Shown here: positions 7,204-17,961 of the stretch, piece by piece
How positions within the stretch are numbered: the stretch's first letter is position 1
Layout: each line of letters begins with the position of its first letter
Origin: JARFQH01 sp041299015
GTDB taxonomy: Bacteria > Desulfobacterota > Desulfobacteria > Desulfobacterales > SG8-13
Direction of reading: 5' to 3'
Length of the DNA stretch: 21,143 nt
Assembly: GCA_041299015.1 (NCBI GenBank)
Contig: JBFYWB010000001.1
Span: 1-21,143, forward strand
Notes under the pieces: model-generated
Seen by the model: only the letters and a program-made list of their open reading frames with translations
What the model was told of the DNA's origin: nothing
The model's database searches: none
Made by a program: the position numbers and the translations under genes

Positions 7204-8607
7204 TCAAAAATAGCTAGACCCGTCCCAACAGTGGGTACACAGGTTTTCACGGGGCAGACCGATCGCCGTCACCAGATCGTCCAGGCGCTGATATTTGAGG
7301 GTGGTCAGACGCAAATCCCGGCGGATGCACTCCACCATCGCCTGGTTCTCTTCGGAATCGGGCTCGGCATACGTTTCGAGACGGCAGTCCGTTTTCCCCT
7401 CGAGTTCGCGGATAATTTTTCGTCCGGCAAGGTCAAGGGTGGACCTTGAGGTCGAAAAGTTGAGAAACTCGCACGGGTATATCAACGTCGGACATGCCGG
7501 CCGCATGTGGACCTCTCGGGCGCCGCAGTCGAAGAGCGCCTGGGTATTGTCCTTGAGCTGGGTTCCCCGGACGATCGAATCCTCGCAGAAGAGAATTCTT
7601 TGGCCGTCGATCAGCCTCCGAACGGGGATCAGCTTCATTTTCGCCACCAGATCGCGCAGGTCCTGATTCTGGGGCATGAAGCTGCGCGGCCAGGTGGGCG
7701 TATATTTGACGAACGGTCTCACGTAGGGAACCTTTTTTTCGTTGGCGTATCCGATGGCATGCCCGATACCCGAGTCCGGAATGCCGGCCACGATGTCGAT
7801 AGCCGTCCGGTCACGCCGCGCCAGGGCCGCCCCGCAACGGTTGCGGACGTACTCGACATTGATGCCCTCGTATTCGGAAGCCGGGTACCCGTAATAGACC
7901 CACATAAACGCGCAGACCTGCATCCGGTCGCCGGGCGAGAGAACCTGCTCACAGCCTTCGGGGCTCAGCAACACCGTTTCACCGGGCCCCAGGAACCGGG
8001 TCACCTCGTATCCCAGGTTCGGAAAAGCACAGGATTCCGAGGCGACCGCAAAAGCGCCGGCCTTCTCGCCAATCACGAGCGGGGTGCGGCCCAGTCGGTC
8101 ACGGGCTGCATATACCCCATTATCAGTCAGCAGCAACATCGTGCAGGAGCCTTTGATCACTTCCTGGGCGTACTTGATGCCGGCCTCGAAAGACTCCTTT
8201 TCGCAGATCAACATGGCCACCATTTCCGTGGGGTTGGTGACCCCGCCGGAGGTTTCGGTGAAGTAGCGGCGGCGGCTGAAGGCGTGGTTTTCAAGCTCGT
8301 CCATGTTGTTGATCCGCCCGACGGTGACGATGGCAAATGTGCCCAGGTGCGAGCCAATCACCAGCGGCTGCGCGTCGTAGTCGCTGATGACGCCGATCCC
8401 TTTGCCGCCTTTGAACTTGGGCAGATCGGGTTCGAATTTGGAGCGAAAATAGTCGTTCTCGATGCTGTGAATCGAGCGTCTGATCTCGTGCGAATTCTTT
8501 ACGGCCATGCCGCCGCGGCGCGTCCCCAGATGGAAGTGGTAATCGGTACCGTAGAAAAGATCTAATACACATTCCGACGACGATGCCACGCCGAAAAGTC
8601 CGCCCAT
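7204..8607 (-). CDS. PurF-like amidophosphoribosyltransferase homologue with degenerate glutaminase site
   Basis: The 467-residue protein matches PurF over its length: an N-terminal class-II glutamine amidotransferase fold and a C-terminal type-I phosphoribosyltransferase domain. The PRPP loop is intact (ILFCEDSIVRGTQL, 338-351), as is the GIPDSGIG loop (275-282). Four cysteines at 232, 379, 457 and 460 sit where Bacillus-type PurF binds its 4Fe-4S cluster. The glutaminase site is not intact: the protein begins MGGLFG instead of MCGIFG, so the N-terminal nucleophile Cys is Gly; the oxyanion-hole Asn of HNG is Val (TVG, 95-97); and the Asp of the SDTE motif is Pro (NPTE, 125-128). The start is firm, because GAGGAGGG precedes the ATG at ideal spacing. 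It may use free ammonia or have another PRPP-dependent role. It is divergent from carB. Confidence 0.88.
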   Translation of the reverse strand: MGGLFGVASSSECVLDLFYGTDYHFHLGTRRGGMAVKNSHEIRRSIHSIENDYFRSKFEPDLPKFKGGKGIGVISDYDAQPLVIGSHLGTFAIVTVGRINNMDELENHAFSRRRYFTETSGGVTNPTEMVAMLICEKESFEAGIKYAQEVIKGSCTMLLLTDNGVYAARDRLGRTPLVIGEKAGAFAVASESCAFPNLGYEVTRFLGPGETVLLSPEGCEQVLSPGDRMQVCAFMWVYYGYPASEYEGINVEYVRNRCGAALARRDRTAIDIVAGIPDSGIGHAIGYANEKKVPYVRPFVKYTPTWPRSFMPQNQDLRDLVAKMKLIPVRRLIDGQRILFCEDSIVRGTQLKDNTQALFDCGAREVHMRPACPTLIYPCEFLNFSTSRSTLDLAGRKIIRELEGKTDCRLETYAEPDSEENQAMVECIRRDLRLTTLKYQRLDDLVTAIGLPRENLCTHCWDGSSYF

Positions 8608-8764
8608 GGTACCCTCCTCGATGATGTCTTGATTTTAATCTCAACTTAAATTAGAGGTTCGTTTTTTATTACAAATGAACCGATTTTGTAAAGAGCCGAT
8701 CGCAACCGCGGCAGAACCGCCGCCCGAAACGACCGGTCATGTCAACCCAGTGAAAGGAGGGCGG
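8608..8764. promoter_or_regulatory. Divergent control region between the PurF-like gene and carB
   Basis: This 157-bp gap must hold promoters for both genes. It contains an inverted repeat, GGTTCGTTT (8656-8664) and AAATGAACC (8673-8681), 8 of 9 positions matching, which could be an operator or an RNA hairpin. The carB ribosome binding site, AAAGGAGG (8753-8760), lies at its end. No confident -35/-10 pair was found. Confidence 0.35.
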
Positions 8765-12019
<3,255 letters not shown>

Positions 12020-12333
12020 AGATGTAAAACGCAAAAACGGGACGGCGGCGGGATAAGCGGCATCGAGAATATCCGCTGAAATGACACCGCGCTGTCGGCA
12101 GGTGAAGCGGCGGCGGCGCTGACCGCTGAAGTCGGACAGCCGCAAAGTCCAACCATCGTCGTTGAAAATTTCCATTTGACGTTGATTGCGGTTTGGTCTT
12201 ATGGGAATGTCGGTGTGCGGCCTGCCCGCCGCATCACCGGCAGCCCCTCGGCCTCTGAGTAAAAAACGCCCTTTAGCCGGCAACCGGAAAGACCGATACC
12301 CGAATCTACCGGTCGGAATCAGTGGAGACAAAC
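12020..12333. other. Intergenic, GC-rich, no gene supported
   Basis: Several frames stay open on both strands because the stretch is GC-rich, but none has a ribosome binding site or known motif. It ends with GTGGAG (12322-12327), the binding site of the next gene. No clear terminator for carB is seen. Confidence 0.4.
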
Positions 12334-13398
12334 ATGAAAAACGGCCCCGCGCACAAACTTGGTTGGAGCAAGACCACCCTGCTGCTGCTGGCCCTTTTGA
12401 TTTCGATCCTCTTCTTCTCGATGATCCGGCAGTTCCTGATCGTCATCCTTCTGGCCGGGATCTTCTCGGCCATGTTCCAACCGCTCTACCAGCGGTTCGT
12501 GCAGTGGTTCAAGGGCAGAAGGAACCTCGCCTCCGCCATGACCCTGGTGACGATCTGTCTGATCGTCATCTTGCCGCTATTCCTGCTCTTCGGGATCGTC
12601 ACCGCCCAGGCCATCAAGATCAGCGACGACGTGGGGCCGTGGGTGGCCCGTCAAATCGAGGAGCCGTCCAGCTTTACCGATTTTTTCCGCGCGCTCCCGT
12701 TTTACGACTACTTCGAGCAGTACAAGGACCTGATCCTCAATAAGGCCGGGGAGATGGTGGGAAGCATCAGCAGCTTTCTCATCGAGAACCTGGCCCAGGT
12801 CACGCGCTCGACCATTACCTTCATCTTTCTCTTCTTCGTCTTCCTCTACACGATGTTCTTTTTTCTTAAGGACGGCAAACTGCTTTTAGACCGCATCCTC
12901 TTCTACTTGCCCCTGGCCGACCACGACGAGGAGCGGCTGCTGGAAAGGTTCACCTCGGTCTCCCGGGCCACAATCAAGGGGACCCTGGTCATCGGCGTGA
13001 TCCAGGGGGGGCTGGCCGGTCTTGCCTTCTGGGCCGTGGGCATCGAGGGATCGGTTTTCTGGGGGGCGGTAATGAGCTTTCTGTCGGTCATCCCGGCGGT
13101 CGGCTCCGCAGTGGTGTGGGTTCCGGCGGTGATCATCCTGGCCGCCCTGGGGCAATTTCTAAAGGCCCTTGTGCTTCTGATCTTCTGCGGTTTGCTGGTG
13201 GGAAGCGTGGACAACCTTCTCCGGCCGAAAATGGTCGGCCGCGATACCAGGATGCACGAGCTGCTCATCTTCTTCGGTACCCTGGGCGGGATCAGCCTCT
13301 TCGGCATTATCGGCTTCATCATCGGCCCGATCGTGGCCGCGCTTTTCACCACCATCTGGGAAATCTACGGCGAGACCTTCAAAGAGTATCTGGAATGA
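12334..13398 (+). CDS. AI-2E family transporter (UPF0118/PerM-type permease)
   Basis: A 354-residue integral membrane protein with about eight hydrophobic segments: two near the N-terminus (about 10-45), one near 75-95 (LVTICLIVILPLFLLFGIV), one near 160-178 (ITFIFLFFVFLYTMFFFL), and four in the last 140 residues. The family landmark near the C-terminus is present (DNLLRPKMVGRDTRMHELL, followed by FGTLGGISLFGIIGFIIGP). Members export diverse small molecules; some are AI-2 exporters, others Na+/H+ antiporters, so the substrate cannot be assigned. I prefer ATG 12334, with GGAG 6 bp upstream; an in-frame GTG at 12322 would add four residues but coincides with that binding site. It converges on the glycerophosphodiesterase gene. 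Confidence 0.92.
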   Translation: MKNGPAHKLGWSKTTLLLLALLISILFFSMIRQFLIVILLAGIFSAMFQPLYQRFVQWFKGRRNLASAMTLVTICLIVILPLFLLFGIVTAQAIKISDDVGPWVARQIEEPSSFTDFFRALPFYDYFEQYKDLILNKAGEMVGSISSFLIENLAQVTRSTITFIFLFFVFLYTMFFFLKDGKLLLDRILFYLPLADHDEERLLERFTSVSRATIKGTLVIGVIQGGLAGLAFWAVGIEGSVFWGAVMSFLSVIPAVGSAVVWVPAVIILAALGQFLKALVLLIFCGLLVGSVDNLLRPKMVGRDTRMHELLIFFGTLGGISLFGIIGFIIGPIVAALFTTIWEIYGETFKEYLE

Positions 13399-13464
13399 GG
13401 TGCCGGGCGGCCGTATCGGCAGTCCGGGAGCCGTAAACGGGTGTCGCCCCCCTTGCTTGAAGGT

Positions 13465-14361
13465 CTATCGGCCGTCGTGTGTCTCTTCGACGATGGCGGC
13501 CAGGCGGTCGGGATAATCGGTCATGATCCCGTCGACGCCGGCTGCAATCAGCCGCCGCATCGTTTCTTCCGCATTGACCGTCCAAACGGCGACCGTCAGG
13601 TTGCGGCCGTGGGCTGCGGCAACGAACCGGCGCGACACGACCGCCATTCCTTTGAACGTCATCGGAACCTGCAGGGCCTGCATGGCCGGAGAGAAAAGGG
13701 AGGCCAGGCCTGCCCGGCTAAGCAGGTAAAACCGCAGTGCTTCGGAAAATCCGGCCGAGGTCGCCACCCCGGGGCAGACCTGGCGAAAGTGCTCCAGTAC
13801 ACCGGCATGCACCGAGGCCACCAAGACGCTGGTAATTTGGCCATGCTGGCGCAACAGGTCGCAGACCGTTTGACCGGCCTCCGGCCGTTTTTCCTTGATC
13901 TCCGCGATTAAAGGCGTGTCGGCGAAGGCCGCGAGCACCTCGCTCAGGGTGGGAACCGTAATGCCGCGGCCCCTGAACGGAAAGCCCCGCCCCTGGTCGG
14001 CCGTCCAGCGGTAGCCGGCATCCAGTGTTTTGAGCTGTGCCAGGGTCATCTCGTTCACCGTGCCCTGGCCGTCGGTGGTGCGGTCCACAGTGGCATCGTG
14101 CAGCACGACCAGGTGCCCGTCGGCGGTGGTCCGGAGGTCCATTTCCAGGACGCCGGCACCGGCCGCCAGGCTGCGCCGGAAAGCCGTCAGGGTATTTTCG
14201 GGCGCCAGTCCCGCACCGCCGCGGTGGGCGATTATCTGAAAATCGGCTGCGACAAAATATGGGTGCGGCAGGGCCGGCCGCGCCTGAAGCCACATGCCGC
14301 ACGCCACGATAGCCGCAAGGACAACGGCGGTAAGCCCTAGCGTTAGGATTCGTTTTCCCAT
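13465..14361 (-). CDS. Glycerophosphodiester phosphodiesterase, probable lipoprotein
   Basis: A GDPD-family TIM-barrel enzyme that cleaves glycerophosphodiesters to glycerol 3-phosphate and an alcohol. Motifs are in order: IIAHRGG (catalytic His at about 46), APENT, EMDLRTTADGHLVVLHD (metal-binding Glu/Asp near 73-75, second His near 88), and near the C-terminus AVWTVNAEE and GVDGIMTDYP. The N-terminus MGKRILTLGLTAVVLAAIVAC is a signal sequence ending in a lipobox-like IVAC, so Cys21 could be lipidated and the enzyme anchored outside the cytoplasmic membrane. The frame extends upstream to 14439, but those 26 residues are polar and would bury the signal; I prefer ATG 14361, though neither start has a good ribosome binding site. 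It follows the small membrane protein gene on the same strand. Confidence 0.92.
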   Translation of the reverse strand: MGKRILTLGLTAVVLAAIVACGMWLQARPALPHPYFVAADFQIIAHRGGAGLAPENTLTAFRRSLAAGAGVLEMDLRTTADGHLVVLHDATVDRTTDGQGTVNEMTLAQLKTLDAGYRWTADQGRGFPFRGRGITVPTLSEVLAAFADTPLIAEIKEKRPEAGQTVCDLLRQHGQITSVLVASVHAGVLEHFRQVCPGVATSAGFSEALRFYLLSRAGLASLFSPAMQALQVPMTFKGMAVVSRRFVAAAHGRNLTVAVWTVNAEETMRRLIAAGVDGIMTDYPDRLAAIVEETHDGR

Positions 14362-14472
14362 CGGCAGTAAAATCCCGCGTGCGACCGCTGACGTCAGGCA
14401 ACGGCTCCCGCAAAAAGCCTTCCGGCCGAGGCTCTTCATTACGGCCGGTATGCATTCCCAACCGAGCGCCGG

Positions 14473-14727
14473 CTATGGTCGCTGGTTCCTCAGAATCAGT
14501 TTTCTGACTCTGCCGCTGATCCAGCTTGCAAGCCGAGCACTGGAGGCGTAGCCGATGGCAGCCAGCATGACGTAAACCATCCCCGCACCCATCACTCCCA
14601 TGTCCGGTGAAACGAGGCGCGGAGCCAGAAAAAAAGCCGCCGCGGCACCGATCAGGATGCGCCAGGTATCGGGCCAAAAGAGGATGTAGAAAAAGACGTA
14701 GCCGGGTGTCAGGGGTCTTTTGCGCAC
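14473..14727 (-). CDS. Small membrane protein, unknown function
   Basis: An 84-residue protein with hydrophobic stretches at about 10-17 (YVFFYILFW), 24-35 (ILIGAAAAFFLA) and 45-62 (GAGMVYVMLAAIGYAS), and a basic C-terminal tail (GRVRKLILRNQRP). I do not recognise the family. The start is a GTG at 14727; AGGTGA lies 4 bp upstream, which supports it. It is the upstream partner of the glycerophosphodiesterase gene, so the two are probably cotranscribed. Two or three membrane helices are likely. Confidence 0.6.
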   Translation of the reverse strand: MRKRPLTPGYVFFYILFWPDTWRILIGAAAAFFLAPRLVSPDMGVMGAGMVYVMLAAIGYASSARLASWISGRVRKLILRNQRP

Positions 14728-14842
14728 AAAGTCACCTGCGAATCGACAGTTTCACTTTTTTCAACCGAAAACGGGGTCAACGGACGACGATAATCAATTC
14801 ATATTAAGCTTTCCCCTGCGGCCGATCAACCCACCCGTTTAA

Positions 14843-15025
14843 AACCAGCCGCTTGAGCCGGAAGCTACTCAGCATCGGGTCACGGTCCGCAGCGATGCGG
14901 GGTCGATCGCGGACTTGCCACTGTATCGCCTGGCGTTTCTGGCCTGCCTGCACTTGCAGCGCTTCACGTCGGCCACCCGCTGGTACGAGCTGGCGCTGGA
15001 AAACAATCCCGCTGATGCAGAATAA
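14843..15025 (+). pseudogene. Remnant of a TPR-like protein C-terminus
   Basis: One plus-strand frame, following a TAA at 14840-14842, reads 60 codons to a TAA at 15023-15025. It has no start codon with a ribosome binding site. Its second half, ADLPLYRLAFLACLHLQRF then ATRWYELALENNPADAE, has the helix pattern and the WYELALENNP signature typical of a last tetratricopeptide repeat. I read it as the 3' end of a gene whose body is gone. The overlapping frame at 14853-15041 has the Arg/Cys/Trp-rich composition of a shadow and is not called. Confidence 0.4.
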
Positions 15026-15057
15026 CCGGCTTGGTTTTTAAAACTCTGAAAACATTA

Positions 15058-15318
15058 CTATAGCCCACAAATCGGACCCAATTTTTCAACTAATATCGCC
15101 GGGGGATGCATTTCAAGGAAACGACGCGGATCTTCCCTGCCCGATACCCGGATATCCGGGGGTTCAAGGGAAACGTAGTCGAATTTTTTGCCGAAGATCG
15201 CCTGGAGAAGGGTTGTCTTTTCCGACTGCCGTGGACCGGTCAAGACTACCGCGGGAAACTCGGATATGGCTTTTTTGAGTACCGTTCCCAGCGATCTTTT
15301 GATGTAGTTGGGAACCAT
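15058..15318 (-). pseudogene. Truncated AAA_14-type ATP-binding protein
   Basis: The 86-codon frame begins MVPNYIKRSLGTVLKKAISE and matches the first fifth of the AAA_14/DUF4143 ATPase family, whose members usually run near 400 residues. The P-loop reads GPRQSEKTT where the family has GPRQSGKTT, so a key glycine is Glu. The Walker B region reads AILVEKLG where VILDEIQ is expected, after which the frame leaves the family pattern and stops. No ribosome binding site is visible. Truncation plus two damaged nucleotide-binding motifs mark a decayed gene. Its ATG lies on the opposite strand from, and overlapping, the apparent start of the DUF433 relic, which suggests a junction. Confidence 0.7.
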
Positions 15319-15557
15319 GCAAGCATAAAATTGATTTTTCCCGGCCCAAAATTTGCCACTGACAGGCTTGTATCAAAGGCACAAGAATTCCGGTGCATCA
15401 GATCATCCGAATGTTGGCAAACGGCGATAAGATCCAAGAGCTGCTCGAGGAATACCCTTCGATAAAAATTGAAGACATTTATGCTTGACTTGACTATGCC
15501 GCGTCATTGGCCGAAGAGCAGATAACGCCGATTGATATGCCTGAAAGTACGATATGA
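15317..15557 (+). pseudogene. DUF433 antitoxin-like gene, inactivated (two in-frame TGA codons, probable frameshift)
   Basis: From about 15327 one frame reads KIDFSRPKICH, then TGA (15360-15362), then QACIKGTRIPVHQIIRMLAN and GDKIQELLEEYPSIKIEDIYA, then TGA (15486-15488), then LDYAASLAEEQITPIDMP to a final TGA (15555-15557). CIKGTRIPV, EEYPSIKIEDI and LDYAA-LAEE are hallmarks of DUF433 antitoxins, small winged-helix proteins usually paired with a PIN-like DUF5615 toxin. The first TGA sits where the family has Gly, the second where Ala or Cys is common. An ATG at 15317 would need a one-base shift to enter the frame. At the end, ATGA overlaps a new ATG (15554) reading MKILA, how DUF5615 toxins often start, but the match stops at once. 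This is a broken toxin-antitoxin locus. Confidence 0.75.
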
Positions 15558-15595
15558 AAATTCTCGCAGCAAGAAGAAGGGTTCTTCATTCTGCC

Positions 15596-16078
15596 TCACT
15601 GTTTCAGAAATTCGTCTCTGGTCAACCAGAGCTGCTCCATGCGATACATGTGCCAGTGGTCGTGCAGCAGAATGTGTCGGGTCAGGATATGCAGCGTATA
15701 AAAATCGTATTCCGGATGGATCGCGGTCTTCTGCCAGGCGGCCTCATTGGCCTCGTCGAGCAGCGCGAGCTGCTTTAGCCGATAGTGCTCAAATTCAGAT
15801 AGAGCGGCTCCCGTCACCATCTGTGGCGGCTTGTCATCTTGCCCGGCGTCACCGGGAATATATGGCGCGAACTCCGGACGGTCCTCACTCAGAAACCGTT
15901 GCAGGCGCCCCAGCAGCATCGGCTGAACCTGGGCCAGATGAACCGTGTGTTCGGCAACGCTCCAGAACCCCGCACCCCTTCGCCGGGTCAGTTTCTCCTC
16001 CGGAATGCTTGTGACGAAGGTCGATAAAATTTTGATCGATCGCCTGAGACCGTCCAGTAAATCGGGGATGTCCTGCAC
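15596..16078 (-). CDS. DinB/YfiT-like putative metalloenzyme
   Basis: The 160-residue protein has the DinB four-helix-bundle pattern: DIPDLLDGLRRSI at the start, FWSVAEHTVHLAQVQ in the middle (His at about 44 and 47), and HILLHDHWHMYRMEQLW near the end (His at about 135, 139 and 143). The family binds a metal through three histidines; members include thiol-dependent transferases, but the substrate here is unknown. The frame extends to 16165, but I place the start at the GTG at 16078 because GGAGG lies 6 bp upstream and the family homology begins right there. It lies downstream of the methyltransferase gene on the same strand. A decayed copy of its 5' end is found at 17160-17272. Confidence 0.85.
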   Translation of the reverse strand: MQDIPDLLDGLRRSIKILSTFVTSIPEEKLTRRRGAGFWSVAEHTVHLAQVQPMLLGRLQRFLSEDRPEFAPYIPGDAGQDDKPPQMVTGAALSEFEHYRLKQLALLDEANEAAWQKTAIHPEYDFYTLHILTRHILLHDHWHMYRMEQLWLTRDEFLKQ

Positions 16079-16206
16079 GTTGAACCTCCATTCGCGCCAT
16101 AGTGAAAGTGATCGACCTATAGCAGTAAAGATGGGTCTGAAATCGTAATGATTCGAATCCACCAACTGAATCGCCCTCGAACTCCCAATCCAAAATACGC
16201 GCTAAA

Positions 16207-17055
16207 TTAACCTTTGTCTTTTTTGGCCTCCAAGCGGAGAACGCCGACGGCGCCTCGCAGCAGGTTTTTGGAAAGATTGGCGCGCTTCAGCCGGAAATTG
16301 CCCAGCACCAGGTCGAGGTCCGGTCGCGGCAGCCTGGGTCTTGCATCCCGCTTGGGTGCCAGGCGGGCACGGACCCAATCGGCCGCCTCGGCAGTGGCAT
16401 CATCGATCTGAAGCGAGTTGAAACCGGCGCTTTCGATCAGCGCGATCATTTCATCTATGGGGACCAGAAAGCTAAACGATTCATCCTCGGCCCAGGGCAC
16501 AGGGTAGGTCAAATCGGATTCATGAGTTTTGAAAATTTCCCAGAGGAGCAGTTTTCCTCCCGGTTTCAACACGCGCGCGGCCTCCGCGAAAAGGCCCTTT
16601 TTATCGGCGATGTTCATGGTCACATGAAGCATGCAGGCCGCATCGAACCGGTTCTCCGCGAACGGCAGGTCCAAGGCATCGCCGTGCCGGAAGGCGAGCC
16701 GATCCGCCAACCCCACCCGTTCGCTCAGCACGCGCGCCGCGTTGATGAATTCTGCAGACAGATCGATGCCGGTCACATGGCAGCCGAATTCAGCGGCCAG
16801 GGTGCGAGCCGATCCGCCCAAACCGCAGCCGATGTCTAAAACGCGCTTGGAATCCGTGAGCCCGGCCAGACGTCCCAGGGCGACAGTGGCCCGGCGCCCC
16901 ATGACGTGGAGTTCGTCGAAGGTGACCAGATCGACGGCCGACAACTGGTCGAGGTCATAACCTACATCCTGCAGGCTCGCCAGCAGCCGATCGGCCAGTC
17001 GATCACTTCCATAGGTGGCCTTCAATGTCTCGGTCGATATTTTCGTGTGTATCAT
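16207..17055 (-). CDS. Class I SAM-dependent methyltransferase
   Basis: The 282-residue protein has a Rossmann-like methyltransferase core: motif I VLDIGCGLGG (about 72-81), an acidic residue after strand 2 (GIDLS, about 97-100), GDALDLPF (about 125-132), DAACMLHVTMNI and ARVLKPGGKLLLWE. The order and the N-terminal block (FDELHVMGRRATVALGRLAG) resemble the small-molecule N-methyltransferases of the sarcosine/dimethylglycine type; the substrate is not determinable. An in-frame GTG at 17070 exists, but its GTGGAG is better read as the ribosome binding site of ATG 17055. The polar C-terminal 60 residues show no known domain. It lies 128 bp upstream of the DinB-like gene, same strand. Confidence 0.9.
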   Translation of the reverse strand: MIHTKISTETLKATYGSDRLADRLLASLQDVGYDLDQLSAVDLVTFDELHVMGRRATVALGRLAGLTDSKRVLDIGCGLGGSARTLAAEFGCHVTGIDLSAEFINAARVLSERVGLADRLAFRHGDALDLPFAENRFDAACMLHVTMNIADKKGLFAEAARVLKPGGKLLLWEIFKTHESDLTYPVPWAEDESFSFLVPIDEMIALIESAGFNSLQIDDATAEAADWVRARLAPKRDARPRLPRPDLDLVLGNFRLKRANLSKNLLRGAVGVLRLEAKKDKG

Positions 17056-17159
17056 TTCTATTATCTCCACCCGCTGTCGGGAACTGATCCTGCCGCGTTA
17101 ACATGCTCATCTTACCCGCTCCGACGATCGGCGCCGGGGGAAACTTGAATCTCCCTTTT

Positions 17160-17272
17160 TCCAGCCCGGTTCAGTTTGGCCTCCGGAATGCTCCTCACAA
17201 AGACCGCCGGAATATTGATCGAGTGTCTGAAACCGACCAACAAATCATGGATGTCTCGTGCGGACCTCGCTA
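17160..17272 (-). pseudogene. Relic of a second DinB-like gene (5' end only)
   Basis: In the minus frame through 17253-17255, about 33 codons read DIHDLLVGFRHSINI, PAVFVRSIPEAKLNR and AG. Over 30 aligned positions, 19 are identical to the start of the DinB-like gene at 15596-16078 (DIPDLLDGLRRSIKI, LSTFVTSIPEEKLTR). A GAGG ribosome-binding-site remnant is kept upstream, but the start codon is lost. Similarity ends after about 100 bp, and the rest of the gene is absent. Confidence 0.75.
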
Positions 17273-17388
17273 AGACCGAGAAATGGGCTCAAAACCCATA
17301 GTAAAACCAGAGAAATAGGTGCCTCTATTGTACGCATATCCACAGTCTCGTCAATTCGGTTCGCGGGGTGTAAAACGAGATGGCCGGA

Positions 17389-17437
17389 AACGCCAATGGG
17401 TGGCCCACCTGTGCGAACCACCCATTGTGAAGGCGTT
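17389..17437 (-). terminator. Long hairpin after the PilZ gene, probable terminator
   Basis: AACGCC (17389-17394) and AATGGGTGG (17395-17403) pair perfectly with CCACCCATT (17418-17426) and GGCGTT (17432-17437), around a 14-nt loop and a 5-nt bulge. It begins about 20 bp after the PilZ stop. The T run is short on the minus strand (GGCGTTT) and slightly longer on the plus strand (GGCGTTTT), so it could work both ways. Confidence 0.55.
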
Positions 17438-17457
17438 TTAGAGCTGAACGCTTAATG

Positions 17458-17850
17458 TCAATTTGCGATGCCGAGAACATGCCGCTGATGAAAAACCCGG
17501 ATCAGGTCCCTTCTAAACTTCACGTTATCCTCATGTTCACCCCTCAGGCTGATGCCGGAATTGAACACTCCCAACGATACTTCTCTCGAGAAAATCACCT
17601 TACCCACGATTTCGATCAACTTGCCCTCGACATCGGTCGAAACGAGAAATATGTACTTGGAGCCGATATACTCGTATGTTTCCAACAAGATACCAGATAG
17701 ACTCACGTTGATGACCCTGCCGATCCCCTGGCCGATTTTCGATCCTCGCGCATTGACCAGCACATATGTCATCGGGTTATTCGATACGACCCTTCGATAC
17801 CGTCTTCTCTCTGAATCGATTGTTTCCAGTTCCGTATTGTCGATCGTCAT
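17458..17850 (-). CDS. PilZ domain protein, c-di-GMP receptor
   Basis: The 130-residue protein is a single PilZ domain. The c-di-GMP binding signatures are both present: an arginine-rich RxxxR in SERRRYRRVV (Arg 15-20), and (D/N)xSxxG in INVSLSGI (N48, S50, G53). The following strands (GKLIEIVGKVIFSREVSLG, FNSGISLRGE) complete the usual beta barrel. Stand-alone PilZ proteins bind c-di-GMP and pass the signal to a partner in motility, polysaccharide or cell-surface control; the partner is unknown here. The gene is preceded on the same strand by a c-di-GMP-I riboswitch and terminator (17962-18080), so both its expression and its activity should respond to c-di-GMP. No strong Shine-Dalgarno is seen before the ATG. 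Confidence 0.9.
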   Translation of the reverse strand: MTIDNTELETIDSERRRYRRVVSNNPMTYVLVNARGSKIGQGIGRVINVSLSGILLETYEYIGSKYIFLVSTDVEGKLIEIVGKVIFSREVSLGVFNSGISLRGEHEDNVKFRRDLIRVFHQRHVLGIAN

Positions 17851-17961
17851 TTATCGGCCTATAGATTCAACTGGTTGTTTTTGACCGTTCCGGAGGACAT
17901 TGCTGCATTGTTCGCGCTGAGATACGCAGCTGAAGTTTTGCCTTTCTCCCACCCGGCAAAC

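Noticed and set aside
7507..8565. 352-codon plus-strand frame antisense to the PurF-like gene
   Set aside because: No family match and no ribosome binding site; the opposite strand carries clear PurF motifs.
15360..15488. The two in-frame TGA codons of the DUF433 frame as selenocysteine codons
   Set aside because: Selenoproteins are common in anaerobic Desulfobacterota and the second TGA replaces a position that can be Cys. But the first replaces Gly, no clear SECIS-like hairpin was recognised after either, the start is frameshifted and the partner toxin is missing. Decay explains everything more simply.
15568..15590. GAAGAA-GGG-TTCTTC hairpin after the DinB-like gene
   Set aside because: A perfect 6-bp stem but AT-rich and without a T run on the minus strand, so not called a terminator.
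17283..17299. ATGGG/CCCAT hairpin between the DinB relic and the PilZ terminator
   Set aside because: Only a 5-bp stem with no T run and no gene next to it; likely chance.
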